Positions 32,831 to 43,997 of a stretch of 64,000 nt of DNA are shown piece by piece. The position numbers and the translations under genes were made by a program. Positions within the stretch are counted from its first letter, which is position 1; each line of letters begins with the position of its first letter. A model generated the notes under the pieces. It was not told the origin of the DNA, made no database searches, and was given only the letters and a program-made list of their open reading frames with translations. The DNA lies in contig WELA01009360.1 in the NCBI GenBank assembly GCA_009602735.1, positions 889,480 through 953,479 of the forward strand, given 5' to 3'. This stretch comes from Mesotaenium endlicherianum (Eukaryota > Streptophyta > Zygnematophyceae > Zygnematales > Mesotaeniaceae).

Positions 32831-33780
32831 AGAAGCCACGTTAAGACGTCGGTATTGATGGCCTGCCCCAACAGCCAAATGCGGTTGACCTTGGTGAGGC
32901 CTTCCACGTGGGTCAGGTGCGGCGGGAAACCCATGGCGCGCTCCATCTCCACAGCACGTGGGCGCTTGTACAGGCCGGTGGAGAGGTCGATGACCATGCC
33001 GCGGGCCAGGCCAACATAGGCTGCGCTGTCGTAGCGGCTGGTGAACGTCGGCAGGGTGCGCGTGACGTCGCGGAGCACCTCACACTAGGCCTGCGACGGA
33101 TGGGGCAGAGCTATAACGAGCTGGGCCAGCCGTTTGGCGTCGAGGATAGAGTCAACGTTGCGGTCGTGGCGAGGGTGCGCGGCTGCCAGAGCCTCTAGCG
33201 TGTCTGGCATGGCCAGGTTGGTGAAGTACGCGCGCACGCGGTGGGCAAAGAAACCAATCTGCGTGGCGTCGATAACAGCCTCGCACCCGAGGTAGCTGCT
33301 GTAAAGCTTGAAGTCGACGCAGACGTTGTCGCGCTCATCGTCACGCACCGCCACATTCTCTAGGACCCACGCGAGGGAGTGAGGTGGCTGGCGCGCGCCT
33401 CAACCAAGTTGAAAACGCGGAGGAGGTGCCAGAAAAGCGCCGTGCGAGGGTTGCTGAGGGCGCCGCAATTGAGAAGCCCTGGCACTTCCAACCAGCGATG
33501 ATGAGGTCCACCGGGCCGAGACGAGTCACGTGCTTGTCGGTGATGTCGCGATTGTCCATGGGCCAATCCGTCTACGCGTGGCAAAAGGCGCGAGCGGGGA
33601 AGAGGTCGGGAAAAGGCTCATGGCAAAGCGCCATCTGGCGCCGGGCGACCTGCTGCCCCTAGGGATTGGGGTCGACGTGGACGTAATGACGGATGTGGAT
33701 GCTCGCCTGCAGCGTAGCTAGCAACCCAGTGGCAATGCCGGCGAACAACTCCACCAAGACAATGCCGCGGGGTCGCTCGT
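32831..33780 (-). pseudogene. Element D: cytosine-5 DNA methyltransferase domain
   Basis: On the minus strand, in canonical order: motif I GIVLVELFAGIATGL (about 33724-33768, AdoMet binding); motif IV PVDLIIAGWKCQGFS (about 33471-33515) with the catalytic Cys kept and the usual Pro before it replaced by Lys; motif VI WVLENVAV (about 33347-33372); motif VIII region IGFFAHRVRAYFTNL (about 33220); motif IX region TFTSRYDSAAYV; then RPRAVEMERAMGFP and motif X LLGQAINTDVLTWL (about 32840-32880). The order is not circularly permuted, so it is not of the plant DRM type; EMERAMGFP resembles DNMT3-like enzymes. It is broken by stops near 33659, 33573 and 33085 and by two frame changes between motifs IV and VI. 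The intact form would methylate cytosine in DNA. Confidence 0.88.
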
Positions 33781-34960
33781 CTAGCTCATCCGTGTAAATC
33801 GGCGCCGGCAGCGGGCGGCAGCCCATAGCAGGATCGCCGGGCTCTGCTCTTGGCGGGTACAAACGGGCCGCGCTGTGCTTATGAGGAGCCATGCGGTGTG
33901 CGGCGACAGCGCGCTCGGCGTAATCGCGCGTGAGGTGCGAAATGGGCCCAGGTAGAGGCTGGGGCTGTGCGACGCGCATGTAAGTCTGGTACTGTTCCCA
34001 CCTGTCTTGGGCGTGTTGCAGGATGTGAGGGGGCACAGGTGTCGAGCGAGACTGAGCCTAGCGCACGCATGTGAGCTGCCACCTGCACTTGGCCTCGCAG
34101 TCCTGCGCATCGGACGCTGCGTACGCGAGCTGGTCCAGCACGAGACGCTGTGGCAGGTACGGGTGCGGATCGTAGTAGGCTTGCTGGCGTTGGTGGAAAG
34201 GGAGGTCTACCGGGTTGGGATTGTCGGCGGGCTTGGTACGGTAGGCAAACTGGCGGACGCGCACCGGCTGGCGGGGCGCCAGCTGCAGTTGAGCACGGAG
34301 CTGCGGGTGGAGCGGCAGCAAGTCGCAGGGACGCCTGTGGCGGCGCTCCAGGTCATCAACGGCTGCAAAACATCGGCCGGTCCTAAAGTCAAAGGCGCGA
34401 CTGTTGGTGCGGGCCACCTTGGAGGGAAGGTGAGCCGCCAGGCCCGTTGCCTACAAAGTGGCTGCAAGGGAGCGCTGGCCGCCGGTCGTAGAGCGCGTGG
34501 GAGGCGTACGTGGTGGACTGCGGGGCGTCCTCGCGATCGTCCACCACGCGGTACGGCGGGGTGGCTGCCCGGTCGCGGCTGTCGCGGTAGGGCGGAGTAG
34601 CGGCTCTATCTTGGTTGTCGCGGTAGGGCGGCGTGACAGATCAACCGCGTCTTGGCGGGGGCGTGAGACTGCGCTCGCTGCGCAGATTGCGCCGGAGCTG
34701 TGGCGGGGTGACAGCTTGTAGCGTACCGCGCAGACTGCGTCCCGGCTCTAGACGGATGACCGAGCGCACAACGAGCACGGCGGTCATCGCGTGCTTGGTG
34801 CGCTGGCCACCGTGTGGGCTGCCCTGGCGCCAGTGCTGGAGGTGGCAAAGGTAGCAACGGGGAAGGCGCGGGAGCCGGTCCGATCATCTCTGGCACCTCT
34901 GCCGTGCAGCAGATGCTTGAAGTCGCGACAGCTGGCGTTGGTCAAGCACTCATGCTTGGG
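33781..34960 (-). pseudogene. Element D: Pro/Arg-rich region upstream of the methyltransferase
   Basis: Minus-strand coding remnants in more than one frame. They include a 12-residue repeat TPPYRDSRDRAA (DNA units of 36 bp at 34548-34583 and 34584-34619, partly repeated to 34640) and a conserved-looking run QPLPGPISHLTRDYAERAVAAH just before motif I. No known domain is recognised. It may be a linker or an N-terminal extension of the methyltransferase. Confidence 0.55.
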
Positions 34961-36118
34961 CTAGCAACGTGGGCCTGCCGCACAGCGGTAGGCTTCACCG
35001 GTCCTGGCGGACGCAGGTTGGCTGAACCTTGGCGGACCGACGGATGCAAGACAGCCGAGCCCCGGGGGACCAGCAGGCCTGTCAAAGCCTGGGGGTCCTG
35101 TCATTGTGCTGAAGCATGGGGGACCTGTGGGCATGCGACGGACGCAAACGACGGGCGTGACGAGCATGGCCTGCGAGGGTGCCTTGGTTGGCTCCTCGTA
35201 GGACTCCTTTGGCGCCCTCTTGTACAAAACGTAGTCTGTCGGGGGGTCGTAGGCGGCCTGGCGCATGGCCTCCTCCTCCACAGCGGTCGTGTGGCGGGCG
35301 GTGTTGCCTGTGTGCAGCAAAGGCGAAGGTGGCTGGGACGCCATCTGAAATTGGATGGCCACTCCCACTGGCGTCTCTTGTCGCAGTCGGACGTCGGACC
35401 GTGCGATGGGCGAGCGCGCCCTCTCGCGCAAAGGCGCCTTAGGGACGGACAAACAAACCGTGCTGGCAGTGAATGCGAGGAGCTTGTGGGCTCTAGCGAC
35501 CGTAGCCACTGCCGCCGTAGCGGCGTCGGCGGCGGCGGTTGCTACTGTTGTCATCTGGCGCATTACGGCGTGCTGCGCTGCGTAAATGCGCACGAACTCT
35601 CGGGATTGCGCTGTCAGCAGCTCCGCCTGCTCTTGTGGAGAGAGGTGGAACTCTGCGCCCGGTAGCTCAGGCTCCTCGTCCTGAGGCTGGAGCAGGTCCG
35701 CCCCAACGGACACGTCGTCTTCCTCTGAGCCGCCCTTCTTCATCTGGGTGGCATCGAGCCGGTCGCTATCGTCGTCTAGCGCCATGAAGCCGTAGAGTGC
35801 CGCCAATGTGGGTCGCCGGTCCAAAATGTTGAGTGGCAATGAGACCGTGCACGTGCCTCCCGAGCGCCAGTCGGGCCAATAGTGTGCCCGCTTCGTCCAG
35901 TTAACCACCGCGGCTCTGATGGGGAAGAGCACGTCTTGTCCCAAAAAGACGTCAAAGGTGTCAGAGCGCATCACGAGCGCGTGACGATGGATCGCCGTCT
36001 CATCCTCGGTTCCCGGACAAAAGGTGAAGATGAGCACCAGCCGAGTGCGCCCCGTCACGGACTTGAATGTGCCAGCCGCAGTGTTGATCCGCGTGGGCGA
36101 CTCCTCCAGGTCGGTTGA
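34961..36118 (-). pseudogene. Element D: protease C-terminal half and linker
   Basis: A long open minus-strand frame. Its start encodes the second half of a retropepsin-type fold (TRLVLIFTFCPG, FDVFLGQDVLFPI) and the rest is an acidic then Pro/Gly-rich linker with PPGF repeats. The matching aspartate loop CIMFDSGA is at 36894-36918, on the far side of a solo LTR. A similar FDV/YDV-LG loop and linker occur in D2. Confidence 0.75.
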
Positions 36119-36839
36119 TGAAATGAATCGTCTTACCAAATAGGCGATTAACAATTAATAATGATCTTCATATCAGCAAGTAATCTTTATGGTATTTTCC
36201 GTTAACTGGTCAAACGGCAAAGGACAACACACTAGCAGTGAATAATACTCGTAAGTCAAATGCAAGTAAACTAGCATTAATAATGCAAATCAGTAAACTC
36301 ATACATAAGCAAGGTTAGAAGACAGTGCGTATCAACGGCTTCTCGCCTTGGATCCAGATCTCTCTCAGTAAGTTGAACAAGAGAGTTGGCCTCGTTTCCG
36401 AATTTCGAACTCAAGAGCAATGCCTAGCATATGTACATGGAATGAGTTTACTGTTCAACGGCCAGTGCGATGGCACCGCCTACCCGGGAGTTAACCACGT
36501 TGGTAGGACCTCAATTAACCAAATCCACCGCCATCTACCATCATCCCGAATCGCCATCCATCATAGGGATGTCATCTGGCCATTCATCTAGCAGATCACA
36601 CTTAGATGCATATCGAGGCAGTTCGCTGCTACCGAGTACGGAAGTCAGCTGGCTGTCAAAGAATGTGTCAGCAAGCTGACTTCAGTTGACTTCAGCCTGC
36701 TGCTTCCGCCTGAGTCATTAAACTGCTATTAAATATAAAGTCCAGCAGACTGATTATTAACTAGAGTTTAGCAGGCTGAACTCAATTAACTATTATATTT
36801 AAATGAACATTATATCTACCAATATACTGATTCATTACA
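36119..36839 (-). repeat. Solo family-1 LTR in the protease of element D
   Basis: 721 bp in minus orientation with no internal region. The flanks GTTGA (36114-36118) and GTTAA (36840-36844) match at four of five bases, a worn target duplication. It splits the protease coding region between the aspartate loop and the rest. Confidence 0.85.
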
Positions 36840-37420
36840 GTTAAGGAGAGGCCCAGCTGCCGGAGATAACTTGTAACTAATTAGGACCGGCTATGCGCCG
36901 CTGTCGAACATAATGCACTGAGGGGCTTGCTTGTTGACCAGCACGATCCCTTGCATGTTGTCCAAAAACGCCGCGTTGGGGCTGCTGACCAACCTGTGCA
37001 TGTGCGGGGGTCAAGCGAGAACGGAGAGCACTGCAATAGAGGCACCCGCTGCAGGCCTGTCAGTGGTCGCGCAAAAGCCTGCGACGCATAAAAGGAGCAT
37101 CAGCTGAGCGGCCTGCCGGGTCGCCTCCAGCGTTACGCCGAGCTCCGCAAAGGATACCGCCGGCATGCGGTGCAGTCCAACCTCGGCGCTGAGCTGCACC
37201 GTCATCACCGGACAAGCGAGTGCGTGCGATGCTGGCGCGACTGGCGCTGCTGGCGGGTCCAGAACGCGGAAAGAGCGGGGCAGGCGCGGGGCTTCCTCCG
37301 TACGGCGTCCCTGGTCGGGCCCGTCACGCTTGGGTGCGGCTGCTGCTCGCCCAGCAGCTGCCACGAGCGTGCGCTTGCGGGACGCTCCGTGAACTACTGG
37401 ACCAGTGCCAAGCGGCCATG
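36840..37420 (-). pseudogene. Element D: N-terminal part (possible gag end and protease aspartate loop)
   Basis: The minus strand encodes MTVQLSAEVGLHRMPAVSF and similar Ala-rich sequence of unknown type, then in another frame QGIVLVNKQAPQCIMFDSGA, a retropepsin active-site loop. A TAG (complement of 36891-36893) follows DSGA directly where Gln is expected. The 5' end of D, its gag and its 5' LTR are missing; the region is cut at 37421 by the LTR of E. Confidence 0.7.
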
Positions 37421-38147
37421 TGAAATGAAGCAACTTACCAATAGGCGAGTTACAATGAAGATTTTATATCAGCGAGTAATCTTTATGGTGTTTTTTGTTA
37501 ACTGATTTAATAGCAAAAGACAACACACTAGCAGTTTACAATTCTTGCAAGTCAAATGCAAGCAAACTAGCATCAATCAAGCAATCAGTAAACTTATACA
37601 TAAGCAAGGCTAGAAGACCGCTCGTATTGACGATTTCTTGCCTAGAATTCAATATCTCTCAGTAAGCAGTACAAGAGAGTTGGCCTTGTTTCCGACTGCC
37701 GAACTCGGGAGCAATACCTAGGATATATGTATAGAATGAGTTTACTGTTGAACGGCAAGTGCGATGGCATCGGCTACCCGGGAGTTAACTACGTCGGTAG
37801 GACCTCGGCTAACCAAATCCACAGCCATCTCCCATCATCCCGAATCGCCATCCACCTTCAGGGTGTCATCTGGCCACTCATCTAGCACACCACACTTAGA
37901 TCCATAACTAGGCAATTCGCTGCTACCGAGTACGGTAGTGAGCTGACTGTCAACAAATGTGTCAGCAAGCTGACCCTAAGCAACAGGCTGACCTAGTTGA
38001 CTCCAGCCTGCTGCTCCCGGTTGAGTCAGTAAACTAAGTATAAAGAATGCAGCAGACTTAATATTTACTAAAGTTTAGCAGGCTGAACTTATTTAACTAT
38101 TATATTTAAATGAATATTTCATCTGTCCAAAATATTGATTCGTTACA
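37421..38147 (-). repeat. 3' LTR of element E (diverged family-1 subtype)
   Basis: 727 bp, minus orientation, same subtype as 19119-19848. It is followed inward by a worn polypurine tract (ATCCCTCCAACTT on the plus strand) and an imperfect version of the TGTTGTC hairpin. Confidence 0.85.
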
Positions 38148-38262
38148 ATCCCTCCAACTTAAATTGGTGTCGACTTGACAACACCTGTTAACTATTTGAG
38201 TGCAACAAAGTAAAACACATGCACACAAGAGCATACTGACTCTAAACAAGAACAACAGCAAA

Positions 38263-39910
38263 CTAAGTACCAAGGGCTCTATCCTCTTGGGAGCGGGTCC
38301 TGGAACTGGACCTCCTTCTTCTATCTGATGGTCTCCTGAAACCTGGGGGCGCAGGCCAAGGTGGACCGCGAGGAGAACTTAGCAAGTGGGCGGCCTCCTC
38401 TTGCACAATCTGCAAGTTGATGGAGACAGCTCTCTCCTGTGCAGCCCTCAAACTGCTAGAAACATACACTGGCATGCCAGAAGGGTGCTGCATGACATGG
38501 GCCAAGGGTACACGCCCTCCATGAGAGGGGGATGCTGGCTTCCCTCTGGCTACCTCCTTGGCAGCTCTCTTGTCTACTCTGTCTGACTGAGTCTCACCTC
38601 CTGGGGTCAAACTCCTCCTGCTGAAACTTCCCAGCCACTGGAGATCTGGATCTCTCGGTGGGCTGATATCCCCAAGCTACTGCAAGGCTGCCTGTGCCAA
38701 GGACCTTCCAGTCCTCTACAGAGTGGGAGATGTAGGAGGAATTTGTACCTCGGCAGGACTAAACTCCTCTCCTGCGTCTTCCTCCTCTTTGTCCTCCTGT
38801 TTTTTTGAGATTTCTGGAGTCTCTCTGGTCACCTCCTCCAGCTGTTCCAGAGAAAAAGAGTATCCCACTAACCTCCCCCTTTTGGGTGCTGGTGGGGGTT
38901 GTTGGATCCTGACCGCATACAAGTCTTTCTCCCCTTGCTTACATGCCCCTTCCCGTTAAAGAAAGAATCTCCAGCCCTGGTTCTATCCTCCTGCATCTTC
39001 TAGCTCATGAAGTCCTTGACTCCATCCAACCTTGGGTCCCATGCTGCAATGCGAGGTGGCAGCACTAATTTCCTCTGTTAGTCTGCCAGGAAGTTGTCCT
39101 CCTCAGCTCTGTCATTTAGCTGGTCCCTCATGTTGATGGTCATCCAACGCCAGTCTGTGGGTTGCAGGAAGAAAGTAGAGTTTGTTTTATTCAGAGCGCA
39201 GGGGTACCAATGTCTCGAGAAATCCAGCTGGCTGGTCTCCCTTGCTAAAAACTCCCAGCTTCTTCTCTCCACCTCGTTATACATGACCTTGAACCGGTTG
39301 TGGGAAGTGGCATCCTTGAAGCTATCTGTGTGCATGGGGACCAACCTGATGACCCTGTCCGTGCCCCAGATTTCTGATATTAGCATCGCTTTGGACTCAT
39401 TTATCTGGGCCAATGCTTTGGCCTCCCGGACCGTATATCTCACCATCCTGGAGTAGTCATAGTACAGTAGGAGCCCCGTGCTGACCTCTATGTATTTATC
39501 AAAGATTTGGGATGTCTCCCCCTCTCGCAGCAGTATGTCCTGTTGTGACTCACTTCAACTTCTCTGGGCATACTTGAAGGCTTCGTCCAGAAGATCAAAG
39601 CCCTTGCCCATCACCGTGTAGCGGTAGCTTTTGATCCTCCTCTGTTCCTCCTCAGCTTGCTGCTTCCGCCTCTCCTCAGCTTGCCTATCTCCTTCTGCCT
39701 TTTTGGCTTCCTTTGCAGCTTTTTTGTCTCGCTCTTCTTAGCTTGTCCTTCCTCCTCCTTCCTCTTCTGAGCCTCCCGCTGCAGTCAAAGTTGTTCTGAT
39801 TTGCAAGAGGAGATGGAGGATGATCCGATGTCGCCATGGAACTCCTTGTACTCCGCCTGTGCCTCGTCTGCTCTTCTTTTTCCTCTTGAGTTCGAAATTT
39901 TGAGTCATTC
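38263..39910 (-). pseudogene. ORF3 of element E (type 2), broken
   Basis: Clearly related to ORF3 of C: YNEVERRSWEFLARETSQLDF, PTDWRWMTINMRDQ, PPAPKRGRLVGYSF, MPVYVSSSL. The start region again has GAGCAG followed by A-ATG. Several stops and frameshifts break it (for example near 38710, 38960, 39070, 39560 and 39740). It shows that type-2 ORF3 has existed long enough to decay in one lineage and stay open in another. Confidence 0.85.
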
Positions 39911-40319
39911 TGCTCACTCATACCACAATGGAGTTAGTGTGGTCATGATATTATGCACATTCATTGAGTACTTCGACAGGTAAGAACGTACTAGGGAGAG
40001 GTATAGCGTCTGCAATACCTGGTGTAAGTAAGCGGAAAGTGGGAGAGTGCTCAAGGGAGAAGTGAGTGTGAGCGCAGTTTGAGTGTGAAGAATGGTAAAA
40101 AAATTGGCTGGTTCTTGAGATGTTATTCCACTCCCTCCAACTTAATGTTTGAGTTGGACTGCCTGGCGAAGCTCTCACTTCCCGTAACCTAACCTACTAT
40201 CAATTTTTTACTAACTGTCACTTTCTCGCACACTGATTGTCACTTTCTGGCACATTTTCCCTCCAACTTAAATGGAGACAGGACCTCCTGTCACCTTCCC
40301 ATGTCAACTGATATGACAA

Positions 40320-41247
40320 TTAGGGAGATGTCCTAACCTCTTGAAGGTTAAAGTGTTTCAACGCCCCTTTGGCATTGGTCAAATGGTCCTTAAATTCCCA
40401 GGTGTCCCCAGAGGCATCGTAACCCTTCCATCTGACCAGATACTTCATGACATATTTAGATGATCGACGAACAAAGCGGGCTTTCAGAATCTCATCAACC
40501 TCATATTCCTCAGGGTCACCAGCCCGGACAGCGGGAACCGGTCCCGGTTGGATAGGTAACCAACCTGTGAACAATGTGTCACCCTTGATGTATGGTTCTA
40601 GGAAAGAGACATTAAAGACTGGGTGACCCTTGTATTTCGCTGACATGTTGTATTCCGCTAACATGTTCAGTTTGTAAGCATTCTGATCGTCACGGCGCAC
40701 CACCAAATATGAACCGACCCAAACCGGACCAAGCTTTTTCTTGACCACACCAGGCAGGTACAGGTGTTGAGAATGCAGTGTGACCAGATCGCCCTTAGAA
40801 AATGTCAGCTCCCGACGGTGTTGATTAGTATATTATTGTTGATTTTCTTGGGCTTTGTACAAGTTCTGTTGAACTTCAAACAGGGTGTCAGCAAACTCCT
40901 GGAGAGACACCCGGTTGTCAATCCCCTCAGGATGAGTTTAAGATTCCCCTAGCACATCTACAAGAGACTTGGGGACTCTACCCAGACTGAGTTTAAAAGG
41001 AGTCTTGCCCGTTGACGCATGCACCGCACTGTTGACCGCGTATTGAATTTAAGGCAACAAGTCATCCCAGTTATCTTATTTTTTGTTAATATATGCTCTC
41101 AGCACTTCTTGCAAAACTTGGTTAATTCTCTCAGTCTGCCCATCAATTTGAGGGTGGTTTGTTGTGCTGAGCAGCTGATTGACTCCCATGAACCCCATTA
41201 AAGCTCTCCAGAACTTAGAGGTGAATTTTGAGTCTCTGTCTGAGATG
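40320..41247 (-). pseudogene. pol: Pol of element E, C-terminal remnant (integrase end and chromodomain)
   Basis: Holds the integrase stretch [18 protein letters not shown] and DGQTERINQVLQ, the linker, and the chromodomain ([17 protein letters not shown]). There is a small in-frame duplication (LAEYNMSAKY). Homology to family-1 Pol stops sharply at 41247, inside the integrase core. Everything upstream of it (RT, protease, gag) is missing. Confidence 0.85.
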
Positions 41248-41534
41248 CTCTTGATGCTTGCAGACACCTCTTCCATCAAACCTCCACTTTTGGCTTCTCA
41301 TTGCGTGGATTTGTACACAAGAGGCTAGGAAAGTCAAGTTAGGATGCCGCGTAATACATTGAGCCAAGAGACACTCTAGGTGAGCAAGTGGAAGGATCCT
41401 AGATAGGATGTGCAATGCTCTACGTCATACACTTCCCAAGCTCCACCCTAGACTCAGCATACCACATAAGTAAGCCTCACACAATTATCTCATGAGACAA
41501 AGAAGACAAGCACGGACATTCAAAGAAGGACTTA
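41248..41534 (-). other. Leader or gag start of element F (unrecognised)
   Basis: 287 bp between the cut end of E and the primer-binding site of F. By position it is the 5' leader of a minus-oriented element F. I recognise no protein in it. Confidence 0.4.
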
Positions 41535-41546
41535 GCTTCGATACTA
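41535..41546 (-). promoter_or_regulatory. Primer-binding site of element F
   Basis: The minus strand reads TAGTATCGAAGC, two mismatches from the TGGTATCGGAGC of the other elements, one base inside the F LTR. Confidence 0.6.
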
Positions 41547-41547
41547 C

Positions 41548-42807
41548 TGAAATGAATCTTGCTTATTCAAGATAAATATATTTCATTTAAATATATAAGA
41601 TCAGAGATAAGTGGAAGCGTGTAAAATCAAGGAGCAATCTTTGCCCTTATAATGAATTCAGTTTACTCATCTATACCCCTTAACCCACTTACCGTAGGGT
41701 GCCATAATTGCACACTAACACAAGGCACAAGAAAGAGGCTAACTTGAGGACTAGAGCTTCTCCTGTACAAACTCATGTCCTCTTGTCTACCAAGCATACA
41801 AGCATCTATAAGCACATATACATCATCAAAGGACTAAATAGCAAAGGCGCTCTCATTCAGATGACCATAATGTAGCTAAAACACATCCCATTGACTTAGG
41901 TGCAAAACCATGGAATCTATCCGCTATGTGACTTCAAAATGTCAGAGGGCATAACTCTGTCAATAATACTTTAAATTGAGCAATCTGAACAATAGCGGAC
42001 GCATCTTGACAAGACCTTTCCGAAAAGTTCTAGTTCGCTCCATTTGGAGCACAGACGAAGAAGCCATGCCAACTTTTGTGAAAGCTGGTCATAATAACAA
42101 ACCCAAAAGTGCACACATGACTTGCAAGTAGAAAACCCGACTCTAAGTCTACTGTCCATAAATGAGGGACCACGAGATCCTAGCCTGCTATGTACTTAGT
42201 GACCACCTGTTGACCACGGCGCAAGGTGCGCCGTTTCGTGAGAAACCCGTTAAGTCGAGACCCACGGATCTAGGTATAACGACCATATTAATTGGTTGGT
42301 TGACTGAAGTCCTAACTGTTCAGTTGACTAACGACAGCTCCGCTTACCCAGGAGTTAACCACACTAGTAGGACATCGGCTTACCAAATCTCAGTCGACCT
42401 CTCGACTTTCAGTATACTAGGGTCATATGTGCCAGTCTACAAATAATTATCTATATGAATATATCTATCCTCAGCATACTGAGTCCAAGTATACTAACTA
42501 TTATTATACGAGCTTACTATATATCAACTTATTGATATTATGTCCTATATATAATTGGTACATAAATCTCAACCAACTATATTATGATACAAAAGTCATC
42601 CTGCTGACCTTTTCAACAAAGTGAGCAAACAAAACTATGATACAAAAGCCATCCTGCTGACCGTTTTGACAAAGTAAGTAAACTCGCACTATATTGACAT
42701 ACATTCATTTAGATGAACTCGCACATGTGAGTATATTGACAAACACTTATTTAGGGTTGTATTGATGTATGCAATTAATTAAATAAATAATGAAATGATT
42801 CATTACA
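41548..42807 (-). repeat. LTR of element F (longer, distinct family)
   Basis: 1260 bp, minus orientation, beginning TGTAATGAATC and ending TTCATTTCA on the minus strand. Its ends and a block near 42340-42395 (GGAGTTAACCAC and GTAGGACATCGGC) match the family-1 LTRs, but most of the rest does not. A primer-binding site stands next to it, so it was the 5' LTR of a minus-oriented element. Confidence 0.7.
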
Positions 42808-42965
42808 TTTGACACACTATACTTTGGTCACTTGAAACTCAAGAAAAGGTCAGAATATGGATTCGTAAAGTCCAATAGAAGTTGGTTCTCCTAGGTTGAT
42901 GGTTCACAAATGTGTAGCTCGGTTTGGTGCGTTGACCTCGACTCAATAAATCATGACAATGGTCT
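42808..42965 (+). repeat. Relic of a D-type LTR
   Basis: About 150 bp resembling 18690-18850 at perhaps two thirds identity (CCTAGGT-GATGGT, ATGTGT-GCT-GG, TCATGACA). Confidence 0.5.
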
Positions 42966-43725
42966 CACTGGAGACATGAACCAGGCTATGAAGAATTCCA
43001 GGACGAGAAGGAGAGACTGTATTTCTATGGTGAAGCATGCTTATGTCAAATAGGCAAAGAGTGCAGGGGCAATAGAGCTCAGTAAGCTTAAGGTCCAGCA
43101 ATCTCCAACAAGTTTTAGGAGGGCCGAAGGTTAGTAGACTACACCATGCCCGATGATCAGTTGAATATCGTGGCTTACAAGACCTCAGCACTTTCTGGAG
43201 AGGAAGATGAAGGGGAGGGAGAATAGGGCAGGAGGCTGAGTGAATGTTAACTCCTGGGAGGTAGGGTAGATGGATAGTACGCACAGTGGTACAACCGTTA
43301 CCATCCTGGGCCCAATTTGCTGGACCTTATGTGCAGGAACAACCTGCACAATATAAGAGGGAACAGGAAAGGCAGAAGCCAGCAGCAAAAGAGGACATCT
43401 CACTTACATGGGCAGCAGCAGCAGCTGACAAAGGTCTCCTGGAGGGGATGAAAGAGCAGCCAGAAGGGCAGCTCGAGGAGTAGTTAGGGGGATGGCTGCA
43501 ACACCCTCAAATCATGCAAATGTACGCCTTGGCAATCTTGTCCAGCACCCATCTGAAGCTCCGATTTTTGTAGAAGTCAATACGCAAGTGGCGGAGGAGA
43601 GGGCTGAAGTCTTGCTGCAGTTTCATAAAGGCTCAACTTTGGTAGAAGCAGGGATGTTTAGGGGACCAGCTGATAGAGTTAGGGGTAGACCTATGGGGTC
43701 CAGGTCCAGGTTTAGGTCTTGATTA
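42966..43725 (+). pseudogene. Relic G: decayed ORF3 of an old family-1 element
   Basis: The plus strand carries worn type-1-like ORF3 sequence: AAGCATGCTTATGTCAAAT in the KHAFVKW region, GTAGACTACACCATG in the VDYSMS region, then LGNLVQHPSEAPIFVEVNTQV and FRGPADRVRG, matching the C-terminal ORF3 landmarks. Many stops and indels. It is the oldest ORF3 copy in the window. Confidence 0.75.
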
Positions 43726-43997
43726 CCTGGTGTCCCTCCACATCCTAGCAGCGTATCTGAGCACACTTCAACCATCCTTCAATTTGGCCTTACTATGAGT
43801 CTCTCTATTTGCACTCCACAACTGTAGTGGGTTGAGGATGGAGGCGACAACTTGCTGTTTTTAGTGATCCCCATAGTTAGGCAGCTGTGTTGAAGCAAAA
43901 GACGGAGCTTGAGGGGCTTAGCATGAGTACGTCGTATGTTGTCACTCCAATCTAATATTAGTGTTGTCGAGGCGACAACAAGTCAAGTTGGAGGAAT
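43726..43997 (+). other. Relic G 3' region with hairpin and polypurine tract
   Basis: Noncoding. It ends with the perfect hairpin TGTTGTCG-AGG-CGACAACA at 43962-43980 and AGTTGGAGGAAT directly before the LTR, so both signals survived in this old copy. Confidence 0.7.

Noticed and set aside
32831-33780. Methyltransferase as an ordinary host gene in which an element inserted
   Set aside because: It is in the same orientation as, and at its C-terminal end in frame with, the linker and RT of D, and D2 repeats the protease-to-motif-I order.
34007-35665. Long plus-strand frames opposite element D
   Set aside because: High GC on the opposite strand of real coding DNA gives long open shadows. They show no domain, whereas the minus strand has clear retroelement motifs.
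42162-42624. Small frames inside the long LTR of F
   Set aside because: AT-rich, no similarity to any protein and lying within an LTR.
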